Assembly (NCBI GenBank): GCA_013407085.1
Contig: JACCGJ010014220.1
Coordinates: 41,253-105,252 of the forward strand
Origin: Atriophallophorus winterbourni
Lineage: Eukaryota > Platyhelminthes > Trematoda > Plagiorchiida > Microphallidae
Direction: 5' to 3'
Length of the DNA stretch: 64,000 nt
Shown: piece by piece, positions 1-12,533 of the stretch
Layout of the letters: the number at the start of each line of letters is the position of its first letter
Position numbering within the stretch: position 1 is the stretch's first letter
Notes under the pieces: model-generated
Seen by the model: only the letters and a program-made list of their open reading frames with translations
Told to the model about the DNA's origin: nothing
Database searches by the model: none
Position numbers and translations under genes: made by a program

Positions 1-2215
1 TACTCACTGTGGAGATGGTGGATTGCGAATAAATACTTGATGTACACGTGGTTATTATCAAATACGGTGGGGTTGCCATGAAAGTGTCATGCTGCACGTA
101 CCCACTGGCTTTAGACCATACTACTTTTTCCGTAACAACCGTAACGCAAGCACGAATGCCAGGATGGTAAAGATTGTGTATGGTGTGACTAATGCTCCGT
201 CTAAGAGCAGACAACGTAAGTAGACGGAAAGCGCTTTGCGATAGGTCGCTAAGTATATTGCCCAAGCCATCGGGCGAAGAAAAAAGTGTAATGAAAGACT
301 AGGCGTCCCAGAGCTGTGCGATGCCGGCACCGGTAGCTTGCCCTTCAGCGATTTCGCTGACATCGAGGGAAAGTGGCTAGTCTATCACACACGTTGTAGA
401 GATAGGAATTTCGGCATGTAAGATATATCGTATGTCAGTCATAAAATGACTGACAAAATCCTGGTGCATAGTCTTTCTAGGAGAGTACCTACCCGACGAT
501 CCGTTGAGTGATGCACGAGGGGCTTATAAGAGGTAAACAAAGTAAACTGTCTGCGCTGTGTGTTTATGTTCTAACCTGACTTGTGAATTGATCAACAAGC
601 GTAGTTATGTGATACATGTGACGTTTTGATGTAAAACGTATTAAGGATGTTTAAGAAATTATCATGAAAAAATGCTGATGTAATTCAAGAAAAGACGTAC
701 CGAAAAAAATCTCCAATTGTGCGTGGATATTGAGATTACCAATTGTAGTACACGAAGGATTCGTGCATCACGTCCGGCTTACCAATTTATAGTGGACTGA
801 CCACTAGAATGACGTCCTCAAGTAGGTTGGAGAAAAGGCACAGGAGATGAAAGGTTTATCGCGGTAGCCAAAAGGGTGCACGAAGGTACAGGGTAGCAAT
901 CACGGAACACGAATCAACGGAAAGTGAGTTTTTAGGTCAATTATTATGTACAGTAAAACAATGTCGTTACAGAACCACAAGCCTCAACATAGTGAAGAAT
1001 TGTTGAAGATTTTTGAGATTGGCATAATCTAACTAGAAAGCTAGATTTGAGAGGATCAATCTATCCCACAACTATTGTAGCGCTAGGCAGTAGTAGGTCT
1101 AAGGTGTGATTTGCAAACGCTCGGCATGCATTAAGCTCAGAACCCGGAAACCGTATCTGCTCTTCTCAAGTTTGAACATGAGCATTGACATTGTGCCTCT
1201 GAGGTGAGCGAGCAAATGCAATTTCATCTCAAGTTTTATAGTTCAGAGCTTTCATTTTACTTTGTGAACGTATTTATAGCGCAAGTACGGCCTGTCGAAT
1301 GTTCGACTATCTGAACTGAACTCTCTTTGGAGTAAATCGTTTGGAATAAGCGCGTTTACCAGTTCTCTACATCGTAGATCGCGTTTCCCGTTGTACGGAA
1401 AGGATGACCATCATACAATGGCATGTCACAAAACAACGTTTCACAAGGCTAAACAGTTTGCTTACTCATTTAAAATATAAACAAAAAATGGCGTTGATTT
1501 AAAGAAGATAATTAAAATGAAATGTTCAAAATGATTTCAATCTAATCTGACAAATAACCGATTTTTCATCTGCAGAATCAGAAGACTTGGAAAAGAAGAT
1601 CAGTATGTCTTAGAATCACTTTTTGAGATTAATAAATGAAGTATTTCAATTCATATTATTTGAAAATAACGGAGATGGTAAATCTACGCAGCCATATATC
1701 GTACACAAAATGTCGCAGTATGCTGACAGCCGACTGCTCGGTTTTGTTTTAACGAATGAGTTATTTGAATTCAGAGTAAACATGGTGAATCTTATCCGAT
1801 CTTCAATTCATACGCCCAATATGACGTAAGCTCTGAAACGATAAGATCAAACGTTTTGATCCTCTATTAAATCCAGAACGTTTCACCATGTCAGGCACAT
1901 ATTCTATTTTCCATTGCAATGATGCAAAGAAAAAAGTTTCTTGGATATACCTTTTGTCGTGTTCTTGAGCTTCGCTTCCAAATCTAGGTATTCAAAGTTA
2001 TTTGACATGAATCGTACGAACTTGTATGCCAATATCAGATACGGTTGGCTGGATTAGTTTACGCAATCTCAGAAGTCAATACTTGTGGATGAAGCTAACC
2101 CCTGGTCCTAAACCAGGGTCATAATTTACATGCACTTTTGTCGAGCACATTGAATCCTTCAAACAAACCGAGAAATGATACACGCTGTTGTGCGTTTTAG
2201 GTATGGACTGTAAAA
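1..2215. repeat. Direct repeat L, copy 1 (window starts inside it)
   Basis: This stretch matches 3280-5500 in the same orientation, at an offset of about 3279 bases. Collinear landmarks are position 1 with 3280, 791 with 4068, 1031 with 4310 and 1621 with 4901. The copies differ by many substitutions and small indels, so the duplication is not very recent. Neither strand shows a retroelement protein or a convincing long ORF. Positions 1576-1602 hold a splice-like micro-exon candidate. Around 1780-1900 there are short inverted segments such as TCTTATC and GATAAGA that could pair. The unit extends past the left edge of the window, so its full length is unknown. Confidence 0.85.
1582..1602 (+). 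other. 21-nt micro-exon-like segment, L copy 1
   Basis: A pyrimidine-rich acceptor ending in AG is followed by 21 nt and a GTATGT donor. A competing acceptor (TGCAG) six bases upstream would give 27 nt. Both lengths are multiples of three. Read in phase, the 21 nt encodes a peptide like EDLEKKI. The paralogous site at 4862-4882 keeps the acceptor, the length and the donor. No transcript evidence is available, and a chance match inside a repeat is quite possible. Confidence 0.25.
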
Positions 2216-2228
2216 TGGAGAACGGTAG

Positions 2229-2400
2229 TGGACTGACCACTACAATAACGTCACCAAGAATGTTGGAGAAAAGGCACAGGAGATAAAAGGTTTATCGCGG
2301 TAGTCAAAAGGGTGCACGAAGGTACAGGGTAGCAATCAGGGAACACGAATTAACGGAATGTGTGTTATCGAGGTCAATTGTTATCTACAGTAGAACAATG
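2229..2400. repeat. Third, short copy of an L-repeat segment
   Basis: The 170-base segment starting at GTGGACTGACCACT resembles 792-960 and 4069-4230 inside the two long L copies. It sits right after the end of L copy 1, so the array is more complex than a simple two-copy duplication. Confidence 0.7.
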
Positions 2401-3279
2401 TTGTTACACAGCCCTCTTCCAAGAAGTCTATTCAGAAGAGACTTCTGATCAGGAATTGACAATTGAACTGGTCAAGCGGTGTCAGGTCGTTCCAGTCTGG
2501 AACATAGTCTCTCAGCAACCAGTAACTTCGTAGTCGGTCATGGCGCTTGATCTGCGTGGGTCGATTGTCGTTGGTGACCAGGGTAGGAAAAACGGAAACC
2601 GATAAGTACTAAGTCGAGTCACGTCTCACATGGAGTGAACGTGCTACCGTAGCCGAATCACATGTGGTGAACGTGCTGCTAGCGGGAATCACCCGTCTGG
2701 CATGGTCTTAGTATGAACATATTAGGAGCAGATGTAGGCACATCCGTAGGCTTGATAACGAAGAGCCAGAAGCTTCGAAAACATAGTTCGTGCTGAGAAG
2801 TTGCTGCACCCTTAGTGTCGATGGCGAACGGCCTCGCCTTGAGAAAGCTGAGTGGCGTGTCGTCGGGCTGATAAGGACCTTGTCTGATAAGTTTCGTTTT
2901 GGACGGCGTGTGCTGATGGTGAGGGCCACAGGGTAGAATGACTACAACCGTTGGTGATCCGATTATGGCGCGTGTCACGGTTTACAAAGCAAAAGGTGCA
3001 TGTGAACTGAAAGGGATACACGAAGAATGTTTGTATTTTGGGATACCGGATAGGTTGGCGACAAGCGTCGGTGACCCGGGGCTGGCGCATTCCACGTTTT
3101 CCGATGCTAGATGTGCATGTGAACCTTATAAGTGAGAAGAGAAAACTCTTCGGTGCATGGGTTCATGGCCACGACCGAGTTATAGTGAAGAGGTACGAAA
3201 AGCATGCACGGGATATACCAAGCGATAATAACGAGGTAAATACCTGCTACATATTTGGCAAATGTGACCTTTCGGACAC
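2400..3279. other. Higher-GC spacer between L copies, with a 117-bp internal repeat
   Basis: This spacer is visibly richer in G and C than its neighbours. A short open frame on the plus strand (2938-3132, 65 codons) contains a partial repeat: VGDP plus a following A at codons 5-11 recurs as VGDPGLA 39 codons later, and CACE-like residues recur 12 to 15 codons after each. At DNA level the spacing is about 117 bases (2950 and 3067). The frame has no recognisable domain. It may be a decayed tandem repeat and need not be a gene. Other overlapping frames here look like shadows. Confidence 0.35.
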
Positions 3280-5500
3280 TACTCACTGTGGAGATGGTGG
3301 ATTGCGAATAAATACTTGATGTACACTTGGTTATCATCAAATATGGTGGAGTTGCCATGAAAGTGTCATGCTGCACGTACCCACTGGCTTTAGACCATAC
3401 TACTTTTTCCGTAACAACCGTAACGTAAGCACGAATGCCAGGATGGTAAAGATTGCGTATAGTGTGACTAATGCGCCGTTTAAAAGCAGACAGCGTAAGT
3501 AGACGGAAAGCGCTCCGCGATAGGTCACAAAGTATATTGCCCAAGCCATCGGGCAAGGAGAGAGGTGCGATGAAAGAATAGGCGTCCCAGAGCTGTCTGA
3601 TGCCAGCATCGGTAGATTGCACTGCAGCGAATTCGCTGACATCGAGGGAAAGTGGCTAGTCTATCACACACGTTGTAGAGATAGAAATTGTGGCACCTAA
3701 GATATATCGTATATCAGTCATAAAATGACTGACAAAATCCTGGTGCATAGTCTCTCTAGGAGAGTACTACCCGACGATCCGTTGAGTGATGCACGAGGGG
3801 CTTACAAGCAGTAAACAAAGTAAACTGTCTGCGCTGTGTGTTTATGTTCTAACCCGTTTTGTGAATTGATCAACAAATGTAGTTATGTGATGCATGTGAT
3901 GTTTTTATGTAAAACGTGTTAAAGGAGTTTAGGAAATTATCATGAAATAATGCTGATGTAATTCAAGAAAAGACGTACCGAAAAAATCTCCAATTGTGCG
4001 TGAATATTGAGATTACCAATTGTAGTACACGAAGGATTCGGGCATCACGTCCGGCTTACCAATTTATAGTGGACTGACCACTAGAATGACGTCCTCAAGT
4101 ATGTTGGAGAAAAGGCACGGGGTTTATCGCGGTAGCCAAAAGGGTGCACGAAGGTACAGGGTAGCAATCACGAAACACGAATCAACGAAAAGTGAGTTTT
4201 TAGGTCAATTATTATGTACAGTAAAACAAAGTTGTTACAGAACCACAAGCCTCAACATAGTGAAGAATTGTTGAAGATTTTGAGATATTTATATACTGTT
4301 GTTTCAAATAACTAGAAAGCTTGATTTGAGAGCATCATTCTATCCCACAACTATTTTAACGTTAGGCAGTAGTGGGTCTAAGGTGTGATTTGCTAACGCT
4401 CGGCGTGCATTGAGCTCAGCAGCCGGAAACCGTATCTGCTCTTCTCAAGTTTGAACATGAAAATTCACAATGTATGTTTTAAGTGAGTGATCGAATGCAA
4501 TTTCCTCCCAAGGTTTAATGGTTAACAACTTTCCCTTTTCTTTTATAACCTACCTGTAGCGCAAGAAGTGTCTGACAAATGTTCGACTTTCTAAATTGAA
4601 CACTCAACGAAATAGAACGTTTCAGATAAGAACGTTTCACCGTTGTATAAACGAGGCACAGCCAGTGTAGATCGCGTTGCCCTCGTAGACAAAGGATGAA
4701 CATCATACGAAGACATGTTACTCCACAGCGTTTCACAATACGAAAACGATTGCTTACTCATTTAGGTTTTAAACAAAAATGGCTTTGATTCAAAGAAGCT
4801 AATGTTTAAAATTATTTCAATCTAATCTGACGACTAACCGATTTTTCATCTGCAAAATTAGATGAGTTGGAAAAGAAGCTCGGTATGTTTTAGAATCACT
4901 TTTTGAGATTAATAAATGAAGTATTTTAATTCATATTATTTAAAAAGAAACAACAGAGATGGTAAATCTACGCAGCCATATATCGTACACAAAATGTCGC
5001 AGTGTCCTGAGTGCCGAATACTCGGTTTTGTTTTACCGAATGAGTTATTTGAATTTAGTGTAAACATGGTGAATCTTATCTGATCATCGATTGCTCTGCT
5101 TATTATGACGTAAGCTCTGAAAGGATAAGATCAAACGTTTTGATCCAGTATCAAACTCAGATGTTTTCACCATGTCAGCCACATAATCAATTTTCCAACT
5201 CAATAATGTAAAGAAAAGCGTTTCTTGGATATCCTTCTATCGTTATCCCAAGCTTGGCTTCCAAATCTAGGTATTCAGAATTATTTACCATGTATCGTAC
5301 TAACTTGTAAGTTAATATAGGATACCGTTGGCTCGATAAGGTTATACAATCTTAGAAGACAAACCATGTGGATGAAGCTAACCCCTGGTCCTGAACAAAG
5401 ATCATAATTTACATCCATTTTTGTCAAACAACCTAAATTTATCAAGCAAACCGAGACAATATACACGCTGATGTACTCATTAGATATGGACCGTACGGTG
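3280..5500. repeat. Direct repeat L, copy 2
   Basis: Second copy of the 2.2-kb repeat starting at position 1, same orientation. It ends where the copy-1 similarity also ends, near a GGTATGGAC/GATATGGAC motif. It carries the paralogous micro-exon-like segment at 4862-4882. A short additional fragment resembling the region around 4262 (GAAGAATTGTTGA) recurs at 5524. No coding region is recognised. Confidence 0.85.
4862..4882 (+). other. 21-nt micro-exon-like segment, L copy 2
   Basis: TTTTTCATCTGCAAAATTAG acts as an acceptor-like stretch. It is followed by 21 nt and GTATGT. The peptide in phase would be DELEKKL, against EDLEKKI in copy 1. A third similar segment at 6352-6378 is 27 nt and is followed by GCAAGT, a GC-type donor. 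Keeping acceptor, donor and a length divisible by three is suggestive but unproven. Confidence 0.25.
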
Positions 5501-5870
5501 CGGAACCGCATATCATAAAATCCTGAAGAATTGTTGATGATTTTGAGATTATTATAAACTTTTCAAATTCCTAGACCACACTTTTCAATCCCAATTCCGC
5601 ATGCAGATGAGGTTAAATACTCAGCCAATAACAAAGATCATTTGTCTCATGCAAATCCATAAATTTTTGTAATCGTTTTGCTTAACAGTGATGTATGTCC
5701 AACGACTCCAATCATTTGATAAATAGTCTGCTCAAATAAGGGTAAATGTTATCGCTAGATGCAAGGATCGAATACTAAATTAGAATCAAGCTATTCGCAT
5801 TTTCTTAATTGAATGAAAAATGATGCAATGTGTCGAATATAAACTTCCCCTACACTATACAACCGCATAA
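5500..5870. other. AT-rich DNA, nothing recognised
   Basis: Apart from a 50-base fragment similar to repeat L at 5524-5580, I see no ORF, RNA gene or known repeat here. Confidence 0.5.
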
Positions 5871-5919
5871 TGGCTGCTCAGCGTGTAAGTGGCAGCGGTA
5901 AGCTTCGATCTTACTGTCT

Positions 5920-5957
5920 CCACCTGACGATGGCAAACAGCCTGAAACCGGTAGTGG
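5920..5957 (+). ncRNA. Hammerhead ribozyme motif, family B, copy B1
   Basis: The core elements are in order: stem I strand CCAC, box CTGACGA, stem II GGC/GCC around loop AAACA, GAAAC, then GGTA and the partner GTGG. This gives a type I layout with a very short stem III. ACCGGT is self-complementary, so it could pair in a dimer. Predicted cleavage follows A5953 in a GTA triplet, which is permitted (NUH). Stem I CCAC/GTGG is perfect. Compared with copies at 13263 and 38088, the stem II base pairs change together (GGC/GCC against TGC/GCA), which supports a real structure. Activity is untested. Confidence 0.65.
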
Positions 5958-5989
5958 TGTGTTAGGGATGGGGATGTGAGCACTACAAT

Positions 5990-7330
5990 ACTTCAGTAAG
6001 CTTTGAGTTTGTGAGTTTGTAATAATCCACTGTTAAACAGGTCTCTAGCTACTTACTACGGTGTTTTAATGCATAATCACAAAGTGATTCCTCAAGGGCA
6101 ACTCGAAACGCTTATGATTAATAAATGTCTTGTGAAGCTTACATCCTACGCTCCGCTAAGCATCATGTTGTTTGAAAACCTTTTTGTGGAGACACTGATT
6201 TCAGTGAGGATTGACACTGTTTCTTCGGTTACAGGAAACATTATTTCCAAAATCGGAATGTAATTATGCTATTTAAATTCGTAATGAAACCTTGGTACAT
6301 GGTTTTCGGTTTCATTTCGATTTCTTATTTCGCTTTCATTCTGCCCATTAGATGAGTTGGAAAAAAAGAAAATATCAGGCAAGTAAACGTTTTTTTATTT
6401 AAGCTACTATTGAGTAGCAACAGTAAAATAATAAAAAATTAAAAGCCAAAATAAATAATTTAACAATGTGGAAGAAACATTGTGTTGCTTTCCAGTAGAA
6501 TATTTTTTCAAAGTAGCTTCTACAAGGTTAACCGTTGCTAAATCATAATATTCATTTGGAGAGTTTTTTATTGAAACTCACCACAGAAAGTAATTAAAAA
6601 TTGTCGGACTTTTGTATGAAGCTCTGAATTTCGATGCATGCGAGATATGAAAAACACAGTTGATACGGTTACCAAAAAACAAATTTGTTTCATGTTATGT
6701 TAGTTAATCTGGTAATGCTTATGTTAGATACCTGAGATTGAATGCTTTGCTAAATACCGATTTCTCCAAATAACATTTTTAAACAAACAGAGAATTGTTT
6801 TTCGATTCATATGATAATCGTTTTACGTTTAATTGCGAAACGATGTTTCTCGTTTGATTAACAGCCGAAGAGCAATTCAATAAGGAGTCAGGTAGCTATC
6901 GAGAATCATTTTTCACTAATTTGTGTTATGCTGTTCGACAGACTTTGTGCTAAATATGATTTATAAATTTATTTATATCTATCATCATCTAGTGTGCGAA
7001 CGAATGTGAGAACGAATTTTAAAATCTGGTTATATGCTGGTCAACCCAATGATGCCGTATTCAAAATCGGAATTTACCAATTAATCAATAACTTCATACT
7101 GATCTATGAAACCTCATTCGCATTTTTCAACACATTTTTATGAACAAGGTTTTACATTGAAGCTACTGTTTCACATGGCTCGTAGGGAGAGTATCTGGAT
7201 TTTCAATAGTTGGCAACAGATTACCAGTACATGCGGTAAACTCTTTCTGTCCTCCGATTACAGAAAGCAACCGTGCTCTTTACATATTTCCAACTGCTCA
7301 GTATTGACGACAATCGGTATACCAGATACA
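5990..7330. other. AT-rich DNA without recognised genes
   Basis: The start (5990-6110) is the downstream flank of hammerhead unit B1 and contains the ATCACAAAGTGAT motif seen in other B units. 6352-6378 is a micro-exon-like segment. The rest shows only short frames with no familiar protein similarity. Confidence 0.5.
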
Positions 7331-7334
7331 ACAT

Positions 7335-8890
7335 AATAAAAGGATTTTTTTATGTTCGATTAGACAAATGGATTTCTTGATCCAAACATACATACCGTGA
7401 TAGATTCCATTATCAGCAACGTTTTGGATCGTAAGGCTAATTTCAGTATGATCGTCGATTGCACATCGTCCTGAAGTCATTTGGATCTTCAAAACAGCAG
7501 TAATCTCCGAAGCTTTTGCTTCGCAATTTCGACCTTCCTTCTGACCGTGAGTGCAAGGTGCAGGTCGGCATATGCAGCTTTTAGCGATTCCATGTTTTCT
7601 GAAGCAGGTAAATTAAGTGGGCACATGTGTGTGATATTTATTCTTGGTTTAGCAGACAATTTGTGTGGTGAATTCTCAACTGGGTAAGATTCAGTTTTGC
7701 ACAAACCAGCGAATGGCCAGTGCCGCAGTCTACGCTTTGATATGATCTGGTGAGGAGTACGGTTCCTATATTAGTTTGCCTAACAGAACTCCCAATGCTA
7801 AGAGTGAGGAGGTTTCCAAGAGACTTTATGACGTGGTTTTGTCTCAAAGGAAGTGTTACTGACACAAAGACAGAATTATGAGCATATTTCTGATAGACAT
7901 TTTCCATTTTCATTGGTTTTACTTACATCGAACCTTCCGAGACAGTTTTTCCATGACTCATAATCGGCACTAAATCGACCATTGTAATCACACGATACCA
8001 CTACACAGATTTATGTGGCACGTTTTCAAAGTTATGATCAAAAGCGTCTTTGTCAGCAGGCGTCGCAGAAAGCGTCGGTGCATAGACGTTGACCATCGTA
8101 ATGGTACCAGCAAAGCACATCAGATTTTGAGTCCATATCCGCTCGCTCCCGCTGCCACTCGGTTCTGCTGCTTTTATTAGGCTATTTCACATGGCAAACC
8201 CGACTCAATGAAGTTGAGGCTCACCAGAACCCCTCTCTTTCCAAAAATTTGTGATCTATTTCTGTTAGCATACCAGTGTCTGGTAATCGCATCTTTTGCT
8301 GCCGGGTCGAACTTCAGCCTTTTTATCTCATTGTTAATCACAGTTAATGTTCTTATGATTTTAAGATTCCAGATTTCGGCGTGAAATCCTGGAAGCATGA
8401 AACGGACGTTCCATGTTTCCAGTTTTAGAAATGACCTTTGTTGTTCAGTAATTCATTTCGCTGGTGCGGAATAATACAATCTGCTTGTCGGTTGATTCCA
8501 AATCCCCATGCAACCAATGAGGATAGCAGACCGTCGTGAGACGAAACCTTATTGACTGGGGACTGCTTGAGACTGTCGGCAGCAGTCCAATGAGACCTGA
8601 CACTCTCTCTCGCCGCCGGAAGCAACCCCTAGCGCTGAGCTCTAAGCCAGTCGAGCCATAGCTTTTAACTGGTATTTGCTGCTTTCATAGAAGCGGAGTG
8701 TAGTGTTCTCTATATTGGTGCGTTGAGATGTAGGCCAGGGCAGTTAATTATGGATAACTTGCTCTTAAACATGCAGCAAGTGCTACCTCTCCACAGCAAA
8801 CACGGATCAAAAGGAACAGCTAGGCTGATAAGTTTGGAAAATGATGCCGTCTCAGAAGTTGTCATGACGAAGTTGTCGATATGCAATATG
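7335..8890 (-). pseudogene. RTE-like retrotransposon, 5' part (copy R1)
   Basis: Read on the minus strand, this piece runs from the 5' untranslated region (near 8890) through the apurinic-type endonuclease to the linker before the reverse transcriptase. The linker is recognisable near 7340-7470, where ISLTIQN and IYHGMY match ISLSIQK and NFHGMY in the intact copy at 26.2 kb. The endonuclease section lies at about 7690-8400, with a start resembling VINNEIKRL. Several stops and frameshifts break it. The reverse transcriptase half is absent, so the piece is 3'-truncated, which is unusual for target-primed insertion and points to later rearrangement. Confidence 0.75.
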
Positions 8891-9027
8891 CATATTGATT
8901 TAAGCGATGACAATGGAATACGGATATCGAAATAATGACGCCACAATAGCAAACGTTTTCTAATATACTGCATCCATGGTTCATGAAAATCGTGCTTGAG
9001 CTTCTATATCAGGATGTCGTACTGTCT

Positions 9028-9065
9028 CCACCTGCAGACGGCTAGTAGACAGAAACCAGTAGTGG
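9028..9065 (+). ncRNA. Decayed hammerhead motif, family B, copy B2
   Basis: Stem I strands CCAC and GTGG and the GAAACCAGTA segment are kept. Box 1 is disrupted (CTGCAGA instead of CTGANGA) and stem II no longer pairs cleanly. It is probably inactive, and is recognisable only because it aligns with B1 and the copy at 38.1 kb. Confidence 0.5.
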
Positions 9066-9089
9066 TTTGCTAGTTCGAGGATGTGAGCA

Positions 9090-9480
9090 TCATGAAAATT
9101 ACTTTGATAAGCGTCTTGAGATCTGGGCCGAATATCCGTTTGTGATTTTTTTCATTTCTCAGTGGTCTAACTTTTACCAGAACTAGTACTGGTGTCGAAA
9201 TCAAAATTTAGGATACATAATAATTTGAGGATTCTGTTCTTTCGATCCCGCTACTGTAAAGTCCGTCAAATGAAATCTATCATTGCAAGCAGTAGATTAA
9301 CCGACCAATGATTTATTCATGAATAACATTCCAGAATCTATCGCCTGAAATATATGCCTGTAGCATGCAGCTCATATTATATAATTTCACGCAGAGGCAC
9401 AAAGGAGAAACCACAAAAACTGAATTGAACTTGACTATTTCGTGGTTCCATATGCACATTAGGTAAGTTCGAGGGTACTC
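9090..9480. other. Nothing recognised
   Basis: AT-rich sequence between the B2 hammerhead unit and the 3' end of the CR1-like copy. No ORF or repeat partner was identified. Confidence 0.4.
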
Positions 9481-9489
9481 AGGACTCAG

Positions 9490-12440
9490 AACTCAGAAAA
9501 TTTAATGCCAGAAAAGCATTAAACTTAACAATAACCATAGGATGACAAGGTATATGGAATATATAAAAATATATATAAAATATCTCAAAAATTGATAAGG
9601 AAAGTCACATACCGTATGGTTCGTCATAAACTCATCTAGTTTAGAAGTGAAAACCTCAACAGATTCTGATCGTGTGATTTCTTCAGGCAAATAGTTCCAA
9701 GTGAAACAAATTCTTACCGAGAAAAAATTACGGCGAATATCCAATCGAGAATGCTTAAAGCCTTTGAATGTGTTCGTGTTCGAGTAATGCCATTGGGATT
9801 TAGCAAGTGTTTGAGGGGATGGTTTTCAGTAAGCAGGACTTTGAATGTCAACTTGAGGTCACTACCTATCCGTCGTTGGGTAAAATCGTGTAGGTTCAGT
9901 TTTAAAATCCGTTCTGTAAAAGGCAAATTTCTGTAAGGGGAGACCAACTTTGTAGCACGATGATAAATCCTGTCGAGTAGTTCGATGTCCTTCCTCAGCC
10001 ATGGTGCCCAGGCTTGGATGGAATATTCCACAACAGGACGTATATACGTGTTAATTACCCGGGGTAGGGTTTCGGGCGTAGAAATCCGGAATATTCTTTT
10101 GAGAAGACTCAAGTCACGGCAAGCTTCATTGTACACCATCCGGCAATGATGTCCAGGCTTAAGGTTAAACGAAAGCCATATACCGAGATCTTTTTCTGCG
10201 ATGGTCCAGACGAGATCTTGCGTGCCAAGTTGATACGTGTGGTGTAGAGATTTTCCAAGCTGCAGCATTTTACATTTCGCAGGGTTAAATGGTAACTTAT
10301 TTAACTGGAACCAACGAAATAAGGTGCACAGATCCCGTTGTAATGCCATACAGTCATTAACAGACCTTACACGTTCCCATATTTTAATATCATCGGCAAA
10401 TAGCATCAAGTTGCATCCAATATCCTCTACTATATCGTTCATATACACCAAGAATAGAAGAGGTCCAAGCACCTAGCCTTGCGGAACTCAACTCTTGACG
10501 TCTATTTTTCTAGATAAGGTGCTGCCAACACGAACTTGGACGTGCCTATCAGTAAGATAGTCCCTTATCCAATTCAGCAATATTCCCGTTATTCCATAGG
10601 ATTCGAGCTTTTTAATTAGGATGTCATGGTTGACTCTGTCGAAAGCTTTGGAAATATCGATGTAGCAATCATGTACAGCCTCACCTTCGTCTAGTGCCTT
10701 GGTCCAATCCTCGAACGTTCTAAGAAGGTTGGATAAACAGCAACGACCTCTTCGAAAACCGTGTTGTGCTGCGGTCAAAATATTTTTGTTTTAAAAATGT
10801 TATCTTATGCGCGCAGTCACAATGCGTTCCATTAATTTAGAGATCACCGGAAGTAACGTTACCGGTCTATAGTTTGCTGTGTTTGAACAGCTACCGCCTT
10901 TATAAATAGGAGTTTTCATCACTGCTTTCCATTGCGGTGGTATTTATCGTTCATTTAAGCTGAGATTGAATATGCGAGTGAGAGGAGCAATCAAAGTAAC
11001 GCGACACCTGCGAAGTACGGCGGGGGTAATTTTGTCTGCGCCAGGGGACTTCTTTTCGTTTAGTCGACAAAGTTCCCGCCCAACCATGTATTCGTTGATA
11101 GTCATTTCACTTAATACTTCGAAATGTGGCGAACTTGGTGAAACTTGATATGGGATACAACGCTTGGGATTGAAGACAAATGTGTAAAACGTTGCTAAAG
11201 CGTCGGCGGTATCTTGGGCAGTGTGGGTCAATCCATGAGGTGTTAGTACAGAGAATACACCTGGTTTGATCTTTGATCGTTCATTTACTATCTTGTAGAG
11301 AAGCTTATGATTCTTTTCCATTCTCTTAAGCAAGTTCCATTGGATTTGCATGCGATCTTCTCTTACAAGAGTCGTGACGTTATTCCATACCTGACAGAAT
11401 CGCTTCCAAGTTTCTTCCGTATCAAACTTCTTATGAGTTACCCAAGACTCTCGCATAACAGCTAACCATTTATTCGTTCTACTCCAAATAACAAACTGGT
11501 TGTTGTAGCTGCATTTGTGTGGTACCAAAATCGAGTTTTCGCAAATCTTCGAATTGAAATAATTTAGATACGAATTGTAATATGAGCCAGAATCCATTGA
11601 ATCAAACTCATGAGTATGTGCATCCCGGAGACTGATATTTAAGGATTCAAATTATATTTTCCTTATGACATAAGTCTGTTCACACAATCGTTCCGCACTA
11701 TGTACATAATCAAACCAAAGCACAACATCATCACTCTTCCCCAGTGGTGACAGGTATTGTATACCCTCTACTGCGGTTGCCTCAGGCGTTGAGACAAGGT
11801 CAAGGGTTGAAGGTTGGTCAAGACCCCGCCAGCGAGTTGGCTGGTCAACGTGATTGTGTAGTGAAGCAAATTCTATGTTCGAGCGAATGCAGGGAGTGCT
11901 CGCCTCTCGAAAACAGATGCGAGAGAATAAAATCGCCAATGATCAGCAATTGTATAGTCTGGCATCTTGTGATGTGTTGCAATGATTCGATGAGTTTATC
12001 ATTGTGTGAGCTTTCGGATGATGGCGAGCGGTAAATAATGCAGATCGTACATTCATCTCCATTGTCTAGTTTTACTGAACACCACATCGTATCAGGAAGA
12101 CTGAGGTCAGGATGATCGATGACGTTACACTGCGCTAAACGTTCGTGATAGTAGACTGCAACTCCACCACTAGATTTTCGATCACGATCGCGACGAAGTA
12201 GTGACATTTTCGGAATCAAAAGCTCAGCATCAGTCATGCAGGGCTGGAACCAAGTCTCTGTAAATGCGACCAAATCGGGTGAAAGTCTATCAAAAAGCTC
12301 ACATAGTTCAGCTAATTTGTTAGTTAAACACTGACCATTTGTATATATGCACCTGATCGTATTTGTCTTACAAAATGTCGAATCGTGTACTGTAGCTATT
12401 GGTCCGACGCGCGATGAGTTTTAAACCTTTGAGCTACTTA
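9490..12440 (-). pseudogene. CR1/Jockey-like retrotransposon, long dead copy (CR1-A)
   Basis: On the minus strand this copy holds an endonuclease and reverse transcriptase of the CR1/Jockey group, which insert RNA copies by target-primed reverse transcription. Endonuclease landmarks lie at 12.27-11.85 kb (TETWF, GGVAVYYHE, LIIGDF) and 11.9-11.7 kb (TLDLVSTPEATAVE). The reverse transcriptase includes KSPGADKITPAVL (about 11.0 kb), QHGFRRGR (10.76), DISKAFDRVNH (10.65), VPQG plus a stop plus VLGP (10.48) and the catalytic LFADDIKIW (10.4). C-terminal residues FFSVRICFTWNYLP lie near 9.72 kb. There are at least two frameshifts (about 11.9 and 9.73 kb) and several in-frame stops. The 3' untranslated region (about 9.5 kb) matches a fragment at 39.57-39.61 kb in reverse. 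Not functional. Confidence 0.9.
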
Positions 12441-12533
12441 TTGCGCGCTGACAGTTTGAAACAACATTTGGGTCCCTGTATGACGTATTTGGTCGGGTAG
12501 AATGATATTTAACTGTTCGAATGGGATAATGAG

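Noticed and set aside
121..363. 80-codon minus-strand ORF, repeated at 3400-3642
   Set aside because: Present in both L copies, but substitutions do not favour synonymous sites by eye and no domain is recognised. It is most likely an open stretch of a repeat.
3107..3622. 171-codon minus-strand ORF
   Set aside because: Spans the border between spacer and repeat L copy 2, and the paralogous region at the window start does not keep it as one frame. No known motif.
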